A DNA stretch of 5,693 bases from Pseudofrankia asymbiotica (GTDB taxonomy: Bacteria; Actinomycetota; Actinomycetes; Frankiales; Frankiaceae). The position numbers and the translations under genes are program-made. The notes under the pieces were generated by a model. It was not told the origin of the DNA, made no database searches, and saw only the letters and a program-made list of their open reading frames with translations. The stretch is taken from contig NZ_MOMC01000074.1 in the NCBI RefSeq assembly GCF_001983105.1, positions 16,550-22,242 of the forward strand, written 5' to 3'. Positions 1-5,371 of this stretch are shown here, piece after piece (position 1 is the first letter of the stretch; each line of letters starts with the position of its first letter).

Positions 1-2
1 TC

Positions 3-461
3 CACGCCCGGGCTTTACTGACCAGCGTTCCCAAGGACGCGACCGCGTATCTGCAGGCCGACCTGCGTGACCCGGAGAAAATCCTGCAGGACGCGACGGC
101 CACGCTGGACCTCTCCCGCCCGGTCGCGGTCCTGCTGCACGGCATGCTGCACTTCGTCCTGGACTCCGACAACCCGGGCCAGGCCATCCGGACCCTCGTG
201 GACGCGGTCCCGTCCGGGAGCTACCTCTCGCTTTCCCACATGGCCGCGGAGATCCGCCCGGAGACCATCCGCAGCATGGACGAGGTAAGCCCGAGCAGCC
301 CGGTCTCCACCGTCTACCGGACACATGACGAGGTCGCGCGTTTCCTGGACGGCCTTGAGCCCGTCGAACCCGGCCTCGTCGCGGTCTCGGGGTGGCGTCC
401 CGATCCCGGCGCCGACACCGCCCCGGTACCCATTTGGGCGGCGGTCGCGCGGAAGCCCTGA
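3..461 (+). CDS. SAM-dependent methyltransferase, DUF574/Methyltransf_19 family (5' truncated by window edge)
   Basis: The reading frame is open from the first complete codon at position 3 to a TGA at 459-461, giving 152 visible residues. It begins HARALLTS, continues through ADLRDPEKIL, then a hydrophobic strand with HGMLHF, then DAVPSGSYLSLSH, and ends AAVARKP. This order matches the second half of the Methyltransf_19 (DUF574) fold: the helix after the acidic SAM-ribose strand, the short acidic strand, and the later beta strands of the Rossmann sheet. Family members are usually about 260-280 residues, so roughly the first 110-120 residues, including the glycine-rich SAM loop, lie outside the window. 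The family is abundant in actinomycetes and its substrates are mostly unknown, so none is assigned. The TetR gene starts 85 bp downstream behind its own palindrome, so cotranscription is not implied. The family call is recognised from motif spacing only. Confidence 0.85.
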   Translation, partial: HARALLTSVPKDATAYLQADLRDPEKILQDATATLDLSRPVAVLLHGMLHFVLDSDNPGQAIRTLVDAVPSGSYLSLSHMAAEIRPETIRSMDEVSPSSPVSTVYRTHDEVARFLDGLEPVEPGLVAVSGWRPDPGADTAPVPIWAAVARKP

Positions 462-503
462 GCCGCGGCATCGCGGACCGGGAGGAAGACTCTTCGATCA
501 ACG

Positions 504-540
504 TTAGACGTCTGTCGAGCAAGATTCGACAGGCGTCTAG
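504..540. promoter_or_regulatory. Long inverted repeat, probable TetR-family operator
   Basis: The left arm 505-518 pairs with the right arm 526-539 at 13 of 14 positions (the mismatch is 511/533) around a 7-base centre. The outer half of the left arm is itself a perfect palindrome (AGACGTCT, 506-513), with a one-base variant in the right arm (531-538). The repeat ends 7 bases before the first possible ATG of the TetR gene, which is the usual place for an autoregulatory operator. As RNA it could form a stem of about 17 pairs with three G-U pairs, so a terminator for the upstream methyltransferase is an alternative. No T-tract follows it, which makes an operator more likely. The repeat is directly visible; the protein that binds it is inferred. 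Confidence 0.7.
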
Positions 541-551
541 CCGACTATGCT
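525..551 (+). promoter_or_regulatory. Possible leaderless promoter for the TetR gene
   Basis: A -35-like TTCGAC (525-530) and a -10-like TATGCT (546-551) are separated by 15 bp, shorter than the ideal 17. Transcription starting about 7 bases after the -10 would begin at or next to the third in-frame ATG (559). No Shine-Dalgarno sequence precedes any of the ATGs at 547, 553 or 559, which fits a leaderless transcript of the kind common in actinobacteria. The -35 element lies inside the right arm of the inverted repeat, so a bound repressor would block it. The match to consensus is weak. Confidence 0.3.
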
Positions 552-1206
552 GATGACGATGACCTCGCCTCGATCCGAAGCCCGCACAGCACGCGGGCGT
601 ACCCCGTCACGGGGCGAGCGACAGGTCGACGGAGAGCGGACACGGGCCGCGCTGCTCGACGCCGCGCTCGACGAGTTCACGGCCAAGGGCTTCGCGGGTG
701 CCCGCGTGCGTGACATCGCGACGCGCGCCGGCGTCAGCAAGGACCTCGTCGCCTACCACTTCGGCGGCAAGGACGGGCTCTATCTGGCCGTCCAGGAAGC
801 CTGGCTCAGGCGCGAGGACACCTTCTCCGATCCCGACCTCCCCCTCACCGAGCTGGTCGCCCGCTATCTGCGCGACGCGCTCACCGACCCCCGCCCGCTG
901 CGCCTCCTGCTCTGGCGCGGCCTCACCGACCCCGACCACGCCCCACCCGACGCCGACCCCGAGGCCGAGGATCTCACCGCCACCCGCGCCCGCCAGCAGC
1001 ACGGCGAGCTACCAGACGACATCGAACCGGCGATGCTCCGGTTGCTTCTCCTCGCCGCCGTCGCCGCGCCGGTCGCGTTCCCCGACACCACGGTCCGGCT
1101 GTTCGGGACCTCACTCGACGATCCCTCCTTCGAGGAGCGCTACCTACAGGGACTCCGGGGCCTGCTCGCCCATCTTTCATCCGCGGCTGCTACATCTGCG
1201 CAGTAG
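547..1206 (+). CDS. TetR/AcrR-family transcriptional regulator
   Basis: This 219-residue protein has the TetR layout. A basic N-terminal arm is followed by a DNA-binding helical bundle at about residues 31-78, with the helix-turn-helix at about 54-73 (VRDIATRAGVSKDLVAYHF) and the typical GGKDGLYLAV after it. The remaining all-alpha part is the ligand-binding and dimerisation domain; it has an acidic, proline-rich stretch at about 128-143 and a hydrophobic helix at about 162-178. Length is normal for the family. Three in-frame ATGs (547, 553, 559) lack a ribosome-binding site; 559 would suit a leaderless start, so the true protein may be 215 residues. A strong inverted repeat just upstream suggests autorepression. 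The LmbE-type gene follows after 34 bp on the same strand and is the best candidate target. The ligand cannot be deduced. Confidence 0.92.
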   Translation: MLMTMTSPRSEARTARGRTPSRGERQVDGERTRAALLDAALDEFTAKGFAGARVRDIATRAGVSKDLVAYHFGGKDGLYLAVQEAWLRREDTFSDPDLPLTELVARYLRDALTDPRPLRLLLWRGLTDPDHAPPDADPEAEDLTATRARQQHGELPDDIEPAMLRLLLLAAVAAPVAFPDTTVRLFGTSLDDPSFEERYLQGLRGLLAHLSSAAATSAQ

Positions 1207-1230
1207 GCCGCGTTCCCGCATCAGGCGTCC

Positions 1231-1235
1231 GGAGG
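1231..1235 (+). promoter_or_regulatory. Ribosome-binding site fixing the deacetylase start
   Basis: A perfect GGAGG sits 5 bases before the GTG at 1241. The protein family begins only a few residues before its HPDDE motif, so this GTG is preferred over the much longer upstream extension of the frame. Confidence 0.75.
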
Positions 1236-1240
1236 CGTTC

Positions 1241-2056
1241 GTGAGCACCGTGGTGGCCCTGCACGCGCATCCCGACGACGAGGCGCTGTGGTGCGGCGGG
1301 GCGCTGGCCATGCTGGCGGCGGCCGGCCACCGCGTGGTGATCGCGGTCGCGACCGACGGCCACCAGGGTGACGGGGCCGACCCTGAGGCCGGCGTCCGGC
1401 TGGCCGAGCTGGACGCGAGCGCGGCGGCGCTGGGCGCGGCCCGGGTCGTCTACCTCGGCTATGCCGACAGCGGCCACGGCCCGCTGTTCTTTCCGGACCC
1501 CGCGGACCGGCAGCGGTTCGCGCGCGCCGACCTCGACGAGGCGGCTGGCCGGCTCGCGGACCTGCTGCGCGAGGAGAAGGCGTCGGTTCTGCTCAGCTAC
1601 GACGCGCGCGGCGGGTACGGGCATCGTGATCATGTTCGGGTGCACGAGGTCGGGGCCCGGGCCGCCGACCTCGCCGGCGGCGTCCGCGTGCTGGAGGCGA
1701 CGCTCCCCCGCGAGACCGTCCAGCGGCTGGTTCGGGTCGGCCGGCTCGGCGCCGTGTTCCGGCCGTCCGCGCCGCCTGGCCAGGCCGCGGCGGCGGAGCC
1801 TGCTCCCCCGATGTTCACCCCACGCCGCGAGATCGCCTACCGAGTCGACGTCCGCCGGTACACGCGTCAGAAGCGCGCCTCACTCGCCGCGCACGCCTCC
1901 CAGCTCGCCGGCCCGCGCGCTCCGGCCCGCCTTCGCCGCTACGCCACCCGTCTTCCGGTTCCGTTGTTCGCCCTCCTCGGCGGCCGCGAGTACTTCAACG
2001 ACCCGTCCGCCACCCCCGCCGCCTCGTTCCTGGACGTCTTCACCGACGCCGTCTGA
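1241..2056 (+). CDS. LmbE/PIG-L family zinc-dependent deacetylase
   Basis: The 271-residue protein belongs to the LmbE/PIG-L family (PF02585), which removes N-acyl groups from sugar or related amides; MshB and Mca of mycothiol metabolism are well-known members. The signature HAHPDDE is at residues 8-14. By comparison with MshB, His10 and Asp13 are predicted zinc ligands and Asp12 the likely general base. GGYGHRDHV at 124-132 supplies His131 as third ligand and His128 near the active site; the usual proline of HPDH is Arg129 here. A later KRASLAAHASQ (211-221) resembles the C-terminal helix of Mca-like members. No signal peptide is visible, so it is probably cytoplasmic. It follows the TetR gene by 34 bp and is probably its operon partner. 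Its substrate is unknown, and no cysteine-glycoside or antibiotic genes adjoin to identify it. Its last 177 bases overlap the convergent DUF2277 frame. Confidence 0.92.
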   Translation: MSTVVALHAHPDDEALWCGGALAMLAAAGHRVVIAVATDGHQGDGADPEAGVRLAELDASAAALGAARVVYLGYADSGHGPLFFPDPADRQRFARADLDEAAGRLADLLREEKASVLLSYDARGGYGHRDHVRVHEVGARAADLAGGVRVLEATLPRETVQRLVRVGRLGAVFRPSAPPGQAAAAEPAPPMFTPRREIAYRVDVRRYTRQKRASLAAHASQLAGPRAPARLRRYATRLPVPLFALLGGREYFNDPSATPAASFLDVFTDAV

Positions 2057-2326
2057 CGCCACCGCGCGGCCGAGGCGGGCTCGGACCTCGGGACGGCGCA
2101 GCGGCGGGAGGGTCGCCGGAGGCTGGCGGCGCGCCGGGAGCGCGTCCAGCAGGCGGTGGACGATCGCCGCCACGTCGGTGACGGCGCCGTCGAACGCCTC
2201 CGCCGCGGCCGGCGGTGGCTGGCGCAGACCGCTGACCTTCCGGATGAACTGCAGCGCGGCTGCCTCGATCTCCTCGTCGGTCGCCGACGGCTCGAGACCG
2301 CGCAGCTCCGTGATGTTGCGGCACAT
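1880..2326 (-). CDS. DUF2277 family protein with an unusual C-terminal extension
   Basis: The N-terminus MCRNI, followed by EPSATDEEIEAAALQFIRKVSG at residues 12-33 and DVAAIVHRLLDAL at 51-63, is characteristic of DUF2277 (PF10041), a small helical family of unknown function. Members are normally about 85-95 residues. Here the frame runs on to residue 148, and residues 91-148 are encoded entirely opposite the last codons of the LmbE gene, codon for codon. That tail is glycine- and arginine-rich and probably not part of the ancestral protein. The ATG at 2324-2326 is chosen because the family starts at MCRNI. A GGAGG lies on the coding strand only one base before it, unusually close, so initiation may be leaderless or weak. 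The FadD5-like gene is divergent, 171 bp away. The family assignment is firm; the true 3' end is uncertain. Confidence 0.8.
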   Translation of the reverse strand: MCRNITELRGLEPSATDEEIEAAALQFIRKVSGLRQPPPAAAEAFDGAVTDVAAIVHRLLDALPARRQPPATLPPLRRPEVRARLGRAVASDGVGEDVQERGGGGGGRVVEVLAAAEEGEQRNRKTGGVAAKAGRSARAGELGGVRGE

Positions 2327-2429
2327 GCCTCCACGGTAGATCCCGGCGCCGACAAGCCGGGCCCGCGGACCTCTTCTCCTGACTCGCCGGACGAAGGCTC
2401 GCTCCCGGGTTCCGTACGCGGCCGATCCG

Positions 2430-2458
2430 ACCTAACGTCAGTGATCGGCGTCACACAA
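2430..2458 (-). promoter_or_regulatory. Candidate promoter for the DUF2277 gene
   Basis: Read on the minus strand, TTGTGT (2458-2453) and TTAGGT (2435-2430) are separated by exactly 17 bp, and TTAGGT resembles actinobacterial -10 elements. The resulting leader to the ATG at 2326 would be near 97 bases. The consensus match is partial and the assignment tentative. No comparably convincing promoter was found on the plus strand for the ligase. Confidence 0.28.
2440..2455. promoter_or_regulatory. Crp/GlxR-like dyad (GTGA-N6-TCAC)
   Basis: The bases AGTGA TCGGCG TCACA match the Crp-family pattern TGTGA-N6-TCACA at nine of its ten specified positions, the exception being the first base. The site lies in the 171-bp divergent region between DUF2277 and the acyl-CoA ligase and falls within the spacer of the candidate minus-strand promoter. 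Crp-type cAMP receptors are global regulators of carbon and lipid metabolism in actinobacteria, so control of an acyl-CoA ligase would make sense. Binding is inferred from the pattern alone. Confidence 0.4.
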
Positions 2459-2484
2459 TCGGCGGCGGGGCGCCCGGTGGATCT

Positions 2485-2489
2485 GGAGG
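2485..2489 (+). promoter_or_regulatory. Ribosome-binding site fixing the ligase start
   Basis: GGAGG with an 8-base spacer to the ATG at 2498. This decides against the 114-residue upstream extension of the same frame, which would be antisense to DUF2277 and lacks homology to the ligase family. Confidence 0.75.
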
Positions 2490-2497
2490 CGGGACGG

Positions 2498-4219
2498 ATG
2501 GTGGCCACGACGAACGGGGCGACCTCGGGGGCGAGCGACGACGCCGGTACGGGTGCGGGCGCGGGCGCGGGCAACGGCCCAGGCACGCCCGACCCGGCGC
2601 TCGAGGCCGCCCGGGCGTACACCTGGGTGACGCAGCTGGTGCGGCACGCCCATCAGGTCCCGGACGGCGTCGCCCTGCGGTTCGACGGGCGCGGCGTCAC
2701 CTGGTCCGAGCTCGCCGACCGGGTGTCACGGGTCGCCGCGGCGCTCACCCGGCGCGGGATTCGGCCGGGCGACCGGGTCGCGACGCTGATGCTCAACCGG
2801 GTCGAGCACATCGAGACGATCCTGGCCGCCGCCTGGGCGGGCGCGGTCGCCGTGCCGGTGAACTTCCGGCTCGTCGGCGCCGAGGTGGCCTGGATCCTGG
2901 ACAACAGCGGTGCCACGGCGCTGGTCGTGGACGAGATGACCGCGCCGGTGGCCGCGGCGGCGCGTGCCCTGGTCCCGGTCGAGGTGTGCCTGGTGGTGGG
3001 CGGCGACCCGGGGCGGGCCGGGGCCGGAGCCGAGGACTTCGCGGCGGCGGTCGCGGCCGAGCCCGAGCGGCCCGACGAGGCCGGCGCGGCGGGGGTGGCG
3101 GGTGGTCGCTTCCCGTACGCCCTCGTCCGCGAGACCGACACGTTCCTGATCATGTACACGTCGGGGACGACCGGGAATCCCAAGGGCGCGATGCTGACCC
3201 ACCTCAACCTGCTGATGCAGGCGATCACGGCGACACGTTCCTACCAGCTCCTCGACGGCGAGGCGGTGGTCCTCGTCAGCGCCCCGCTCTTCCATATCGC
3301 CGGGGTCGGCGCGCTGGCACCGGTGCTGCTGACGGGCGGGCGGGCGGTCGTCATGCCGACCGGCGCGTTCGACCCGGTCGCACTCGTCGACCTGATCGCC
3401 CGCGAGCGGGTCACCAACGCCTTCCTGGTACCGACGCAGTGGCAGGCGGTGTGCGAGGTGCCCGGGCTGCGTGAGAAGGATCTGGCCCTGCGGTCGATGT
3501 CCTGGGGCGCCTCACCCGCGCTCGCGTCGACGTTGACGGCGATGGCGGCGGCCTTCCCGGGCGTGGCGAACGTCGCCGTCTTCGGCCAGACGGAGCTGTC
3601 GCCGGTCACCTGCGTGCTGGATGGCGCCGACGCGCCCCGCAAGCGGGGGTCGGTCGGGAAGCCGGTGCCGACGGTGGCGGTACGCATCGTCGACGACGAG
3701 ATGCGCGACGTGCCGCGCGGCGAGGTCGGCGAGATCGTCTACCGGGGACCGGGGCTCATGTCCGGCTACTGGCGCGACCCGGAGGCGACGGCGGCGGCGT
3801 GCGCCGGCGGCTGGTTCCATTCCGGCGACCTGGTGCGCGAGGACGAGGAGGGATTCCTCTACGTCGTCGACCGGAAGAAGGACATGATCATCTCCGGTGG
3901 CGAGAACATCTACTGTGCCGAGGTCGAAAGCGTCCTCGCCGGCCACCCGAAGGTGCGCGACGTGGCCCTGATCGGCGTCCCGCACCCGCGCTGGATCGAG
4001 ACGCCGCTCGCGGTTGTCGAGCCCACCGACCCGAACGACCCGCCGACGCTCGACGACCTCCTCACCTGGACGAAGGAAAGGCTGGCCTCCTACAAGAAGC
4101 CGACCGTCGTCGAGATCGTCGACGTTCTCCCCCGCAACGCCAGCGGCAAGGTCCGCAAGATCGACCTCCGAGCCCGCTACGCGAACCTCCCGGCGCGCAA
4201 CCCGACGACGTCCGACTAG
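2498..4219 (+). CDS. FadD5-like fatty acid-CoA ligase (AMP-dependent synthetase, ANL superfamily)
   Basis: This 573-residue enzyme should activate a fatty or related carboxylic acid with ATP to an acyl-adenylate and then transfer it to coenzyme A. All diagnostic ANL motifs are intact: the P-loop YTSGTTGNPKG at 220-230, FGQTE at 362-366, SGDL at 442-445, the hinge DRKKDMIISGGENIY from 458 (Arg459 conserved) and the C-terminal catalytic lysine in NASGKVRK at Lys551. The AMP-binding domain covers about residues 40-450 and the mobile C-terminal domain about 465-552. From memory, PLFHIAG, FGQTELSPVTC and WFHSGDLVRED resemble mycobacterial FadD5; chain-length preference is not deducible. The ATG at 2498 is chosen because GGAGG (2485-2489) lies 8 bases upstream. 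The first 35 residues are a Gly/Ala/Thr-rich, probably disordered leader. It diverges from DUF2277 and converges on the transporter gene, so it is probably monocistronic. Confidence 0.93.
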   Translation: MVATTNGATSGASDDAGTGAGAGAGNGPGTPDPALEAARAYTWVTQLVRHAHQVPDGVALRFDGRGVTWSELADRVSRVAAALTRRGIRPGDRVATLMLNRVEHIETILAAAWAGAVAVPVNFRLVGAEVAWILDNSGATALVVDEMTAPVAAAARALVPVEVCLVVGGDPGRAGAGAEDFAAAVAAEPERPDEAGAAGVAGGRFPYALVRETDTFLIMYTSGTTGNPKGAMLTHLNLLMQAITATRSYQLLDGEAVVLVSAPLFHIAGVGALAPVLLTGGRAVVMPTGAFDPVALVDLIARERVTNAFLVPTQWQAVCEVPGLREKDLALRSMSWGASPALASTLTAMAAAFPGVANVAVFGQTELSPVTCVLDGADAPRKRGSVGKPVPTVAVRIVDDEMRDVPRGEVGEIVYRGPGLMSGYWRDPEATAAACAGGWFHSGDLVREDEEGFLYVVDRKKDMIISGGENIYCAEVESVLAGHPKVRDVALIGVPHPRWIETPLAVVEPTDPNDPPTLDDLLTWTKERLASYKKPTVVEIVDVLPRNASGKVRKIDLRARYANLPARNPTTSD

Positions 4220-5223
4220 CGGACGGGCCTGTGACGTGACATGGCCCAGCCGCGCACACCCGGCCGGCGGGCCGACGGCACGGCCGACGGGACGGCCGAC
4301 AGGGCGGCCGACGGGACGGCCGACAGGGCGGACGGGATTACCAGGGATGGCTCGGCCGGTGCCGGTGGCCGCGGGGAGCTCGTCGCCAGGACCGAGCCGA
4401 CGAGGATCAGCGCGAAGCCGACGCCGATGGACCAGGTCAGCGGCTCGCCGAGGAAGACCGCGCCGGCGGCGATGGCGACCGCCGGGTTGACGTAGGTGAT
4501 GACGGTGGCACGGGCGTTGCCGACCTCGCGGATCAGCGCGAAGAACAGCACGAACGCCAGCGCCGTGCAGATCACGCCGAGGGCGACGAGCGCGCCGAGA
4601 ACCCGGGCGCTCGGGACGGCGCTCGGCCAGGTCGCGGCGGCGGGGCCGGCGTAGACGAGCACGGCGAACGTGAGGCAGGCGGCGGCCATCGGCAGCGACG
4701 GCACGTCACCGAGCCGGCGGACGGCGATCAGGGGAGCGACGGCGTAGCAGATCGCGACGGCGAGAACCTCGAGGACCGGCCGGAGGCCGAAGCCGTGAAC
4801 ACCGGGCACGGCGAGCGCCGCGACCCCGCCGGTCCCGATCGCGAGACCGAGCCAGCGAGCCGCGGTGATGCGCTCGGGGCCACCGGCCAGTCGGGTCACG
4901 ACGATCGCGGTGACCGGGGCGGCCGCGACCAGCAGGCCGGTCAGCGAGCTGGACAGGTGCCGTTCGGCGTCCGAGAGCAGAATCCACGGGCCGAGGATCT
5001 CGATCGTGGCGAACGCGAGAATCGGCTTCCAATGGCGCACCACCTGGGTGCGGCCCGCCCGGTCACGCAACGCCAGCGGCGCCAGCACCAGCGCGCCAAC
5101 ACCCGTGCGGGCCAACACCAGCACCGGCCCCGACACCCCTTCGACCGCGACCTTGATGAGCAGATAGGGAACTCCCCAGATCACGCTCATCGCCGCGAAC
5201 AGCGCCCAGCCCCGCCTCGTCAT
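4216..5223 (-). CDS. EamA/DMT-superfamily membrane transporter
   Basis: The 335-residue protein is an integral membrane protein of the drug/metabolite transporter superfamily, with two EamA repeats of about five helices each. The first spans about residues 6-140 (opening with ALFAAMSVIWGVPYLLIK), the second about 148-280. The family's conserved end of repeat two is clear: YVNPAVAIAAGAVFLGEPLTW at 244-264. Relatives export amino acids, metabolites or drugs; the substrate is not predictable. The ATG at 5223 is preferred over a TTG ten codons upstream: it leads directly into the first helix, and a GGAAGG lies about 10 bases before it. Residues 281-335 are a non-membrane tail with a Ser-Ala-Val-Pro tandem repeat. 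The stop overlaps that of the convergent acyl-CoA ligase. The upstream gene on this strand is a CGNR-type regulator, a possible controller. Confidence 0.9.
   Translation of the reverse strand: MTRRGWALFAAMSVIWGVPYLLIKVAVEGVSGPVLVLARTGVGALVLAPLALRDRAGRTQVVRHWKPILAFATIEILGPWILLSDAERHLSSSLTGLLVAAAPVTAIVVTRLAGGPERITAARWLGLAIGTGGVAALAVPGVHGFGLRPVLEVLAVAICYAVAPLIAVRRLGDVPSLPMAAACLTFAVLVYAGPAAATWPSAVPSARVLGALVALGVICTALAFVLFFALIREVGNARATVITYVNPAVAIAAGAVFLGEPLTWSIGVGFALILVGSVLATSSPRPPAPAEPSLVIPSALSAVPSAALSAVPSAVPSARRPGVRGWAMSRHRPVR
4271..4330. repeat. 12-bp tandem repeat, five copies, inside the transporter tail
   Basis: Five consecutive units begin at 4271, 4283, 4295, 4307 and 4319, with plus-strand consensus GCCGACRGGRCG. 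The second and fourth units are identical, as are the third and fifth, so the array may also be read as a 24-bp unit that duplicated. Because 12 is a multiple of three, copy number changes keep the transporter frame. On the minus strand it encodes residues about 298-318, built of Ser-Ala-Val-Pro and Ser-Ala-Ala/Leu units. Confidence 0.9.
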
Positions 5224-5260
5224 CCACGCACAACCTTCCGGCCGGGCCGGCAACCCGCTT

Positions 5261-5290
5261 CAGTCCACGGCGGTCCGCGGCAGTCCGCGT
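5261..5290. repeat. Three 10-bp direct repeats upstream of the transporter gene
   Basis: Three abutting units read CAGTCCACGG, CGGTCCGCGG and CAGTCCGCGT, sharing the core GTCC and C-G bases at fixed places. The 10-bp period is close to one helical turn, so equivalent bases face the same side of DNA. They lie 38-67 bp before the transporter ATG, where an activator or repressor could act. They may equally be a chance or slippage product in GC-rich DNA. Confidence 0.5.
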
Positions 5291-5298
5291 ACGGCCAT

Positions 5299-5317
5299 CG
5301 CACGCGCCGAGCGTGCG
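5299..5317. promoter_or_regulatory. GC-rich perfect inverted repeat between the CGNR gene and the transporter gene
   Basis: CGCACGC (5299-5305) and GCGTGCG (5311-5317) are exact reverse complements around five bases. The site lies 55 bases beyond the CGNR stop codon and 76 bases before the transporter ATG. It could be a hairpin terminator for the CGNR gene, although no T-tract follows on the minus strand, or a repressor operator. The rest of the 148-bp spacer includes an unusually A/T-rich patch at about 5340-5380 with no convincing promoter. Confidence 0.45.
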
Positions 5318-5371
5318 CCGGACTTCAGCTCACGTCCATCTACTTTTTGTCGGGGAAAACGCTAAGAATCT

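Noticed and set aside
485..495. Small palindrome GAAGA-C-TCTTC
   Set aside because: Five-base arms with a one-base centre are too short to support a function on their own; it may be part of the larger TetR control region.
698..1240. A long plus-strand frame joined to the LmbE gene (698-2056)
   Set aside because: The part before 1241 is a Ser/Pro/Arg-rich shadow of the TetR gene; LmbE has its own ribosome-binding site and family-typical start at 1241.
1368..2339. A 323-residue plus-strand frame over the LmbE gene
   Set aside because: It is a frame-shifted reading of LmbE with low-complexity Arg/Ser/Pro content.
2156..2497. A 114-residue in-frame upstream extension of the acyl-CoA ligase
   Set aside because: It is antisense to the recognisable DUF2277 gene, and a good GGAGG-ATG start exists at 2498.
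1939..2622. A 227-residue minus-strand frame crossing the DUF2277 gene and ligase start
   Set aside because: Its composition is arginine- and serine-rich without family motifs. The DUF2277 frame is the real one, and this frame also runs through the divergent control region.
2653..3687. Several 148-191-residue minus-strand frames within the ligase gene
   Set aside because: They are antisense shadows made possible by high GC and have no recognisable domain or start signal.
4271..4330. CRISPR-like or intergenic repeat array
   Set aside because: Units abut without spacers, are only 12 bp long and are in frame inside the transporter gene.
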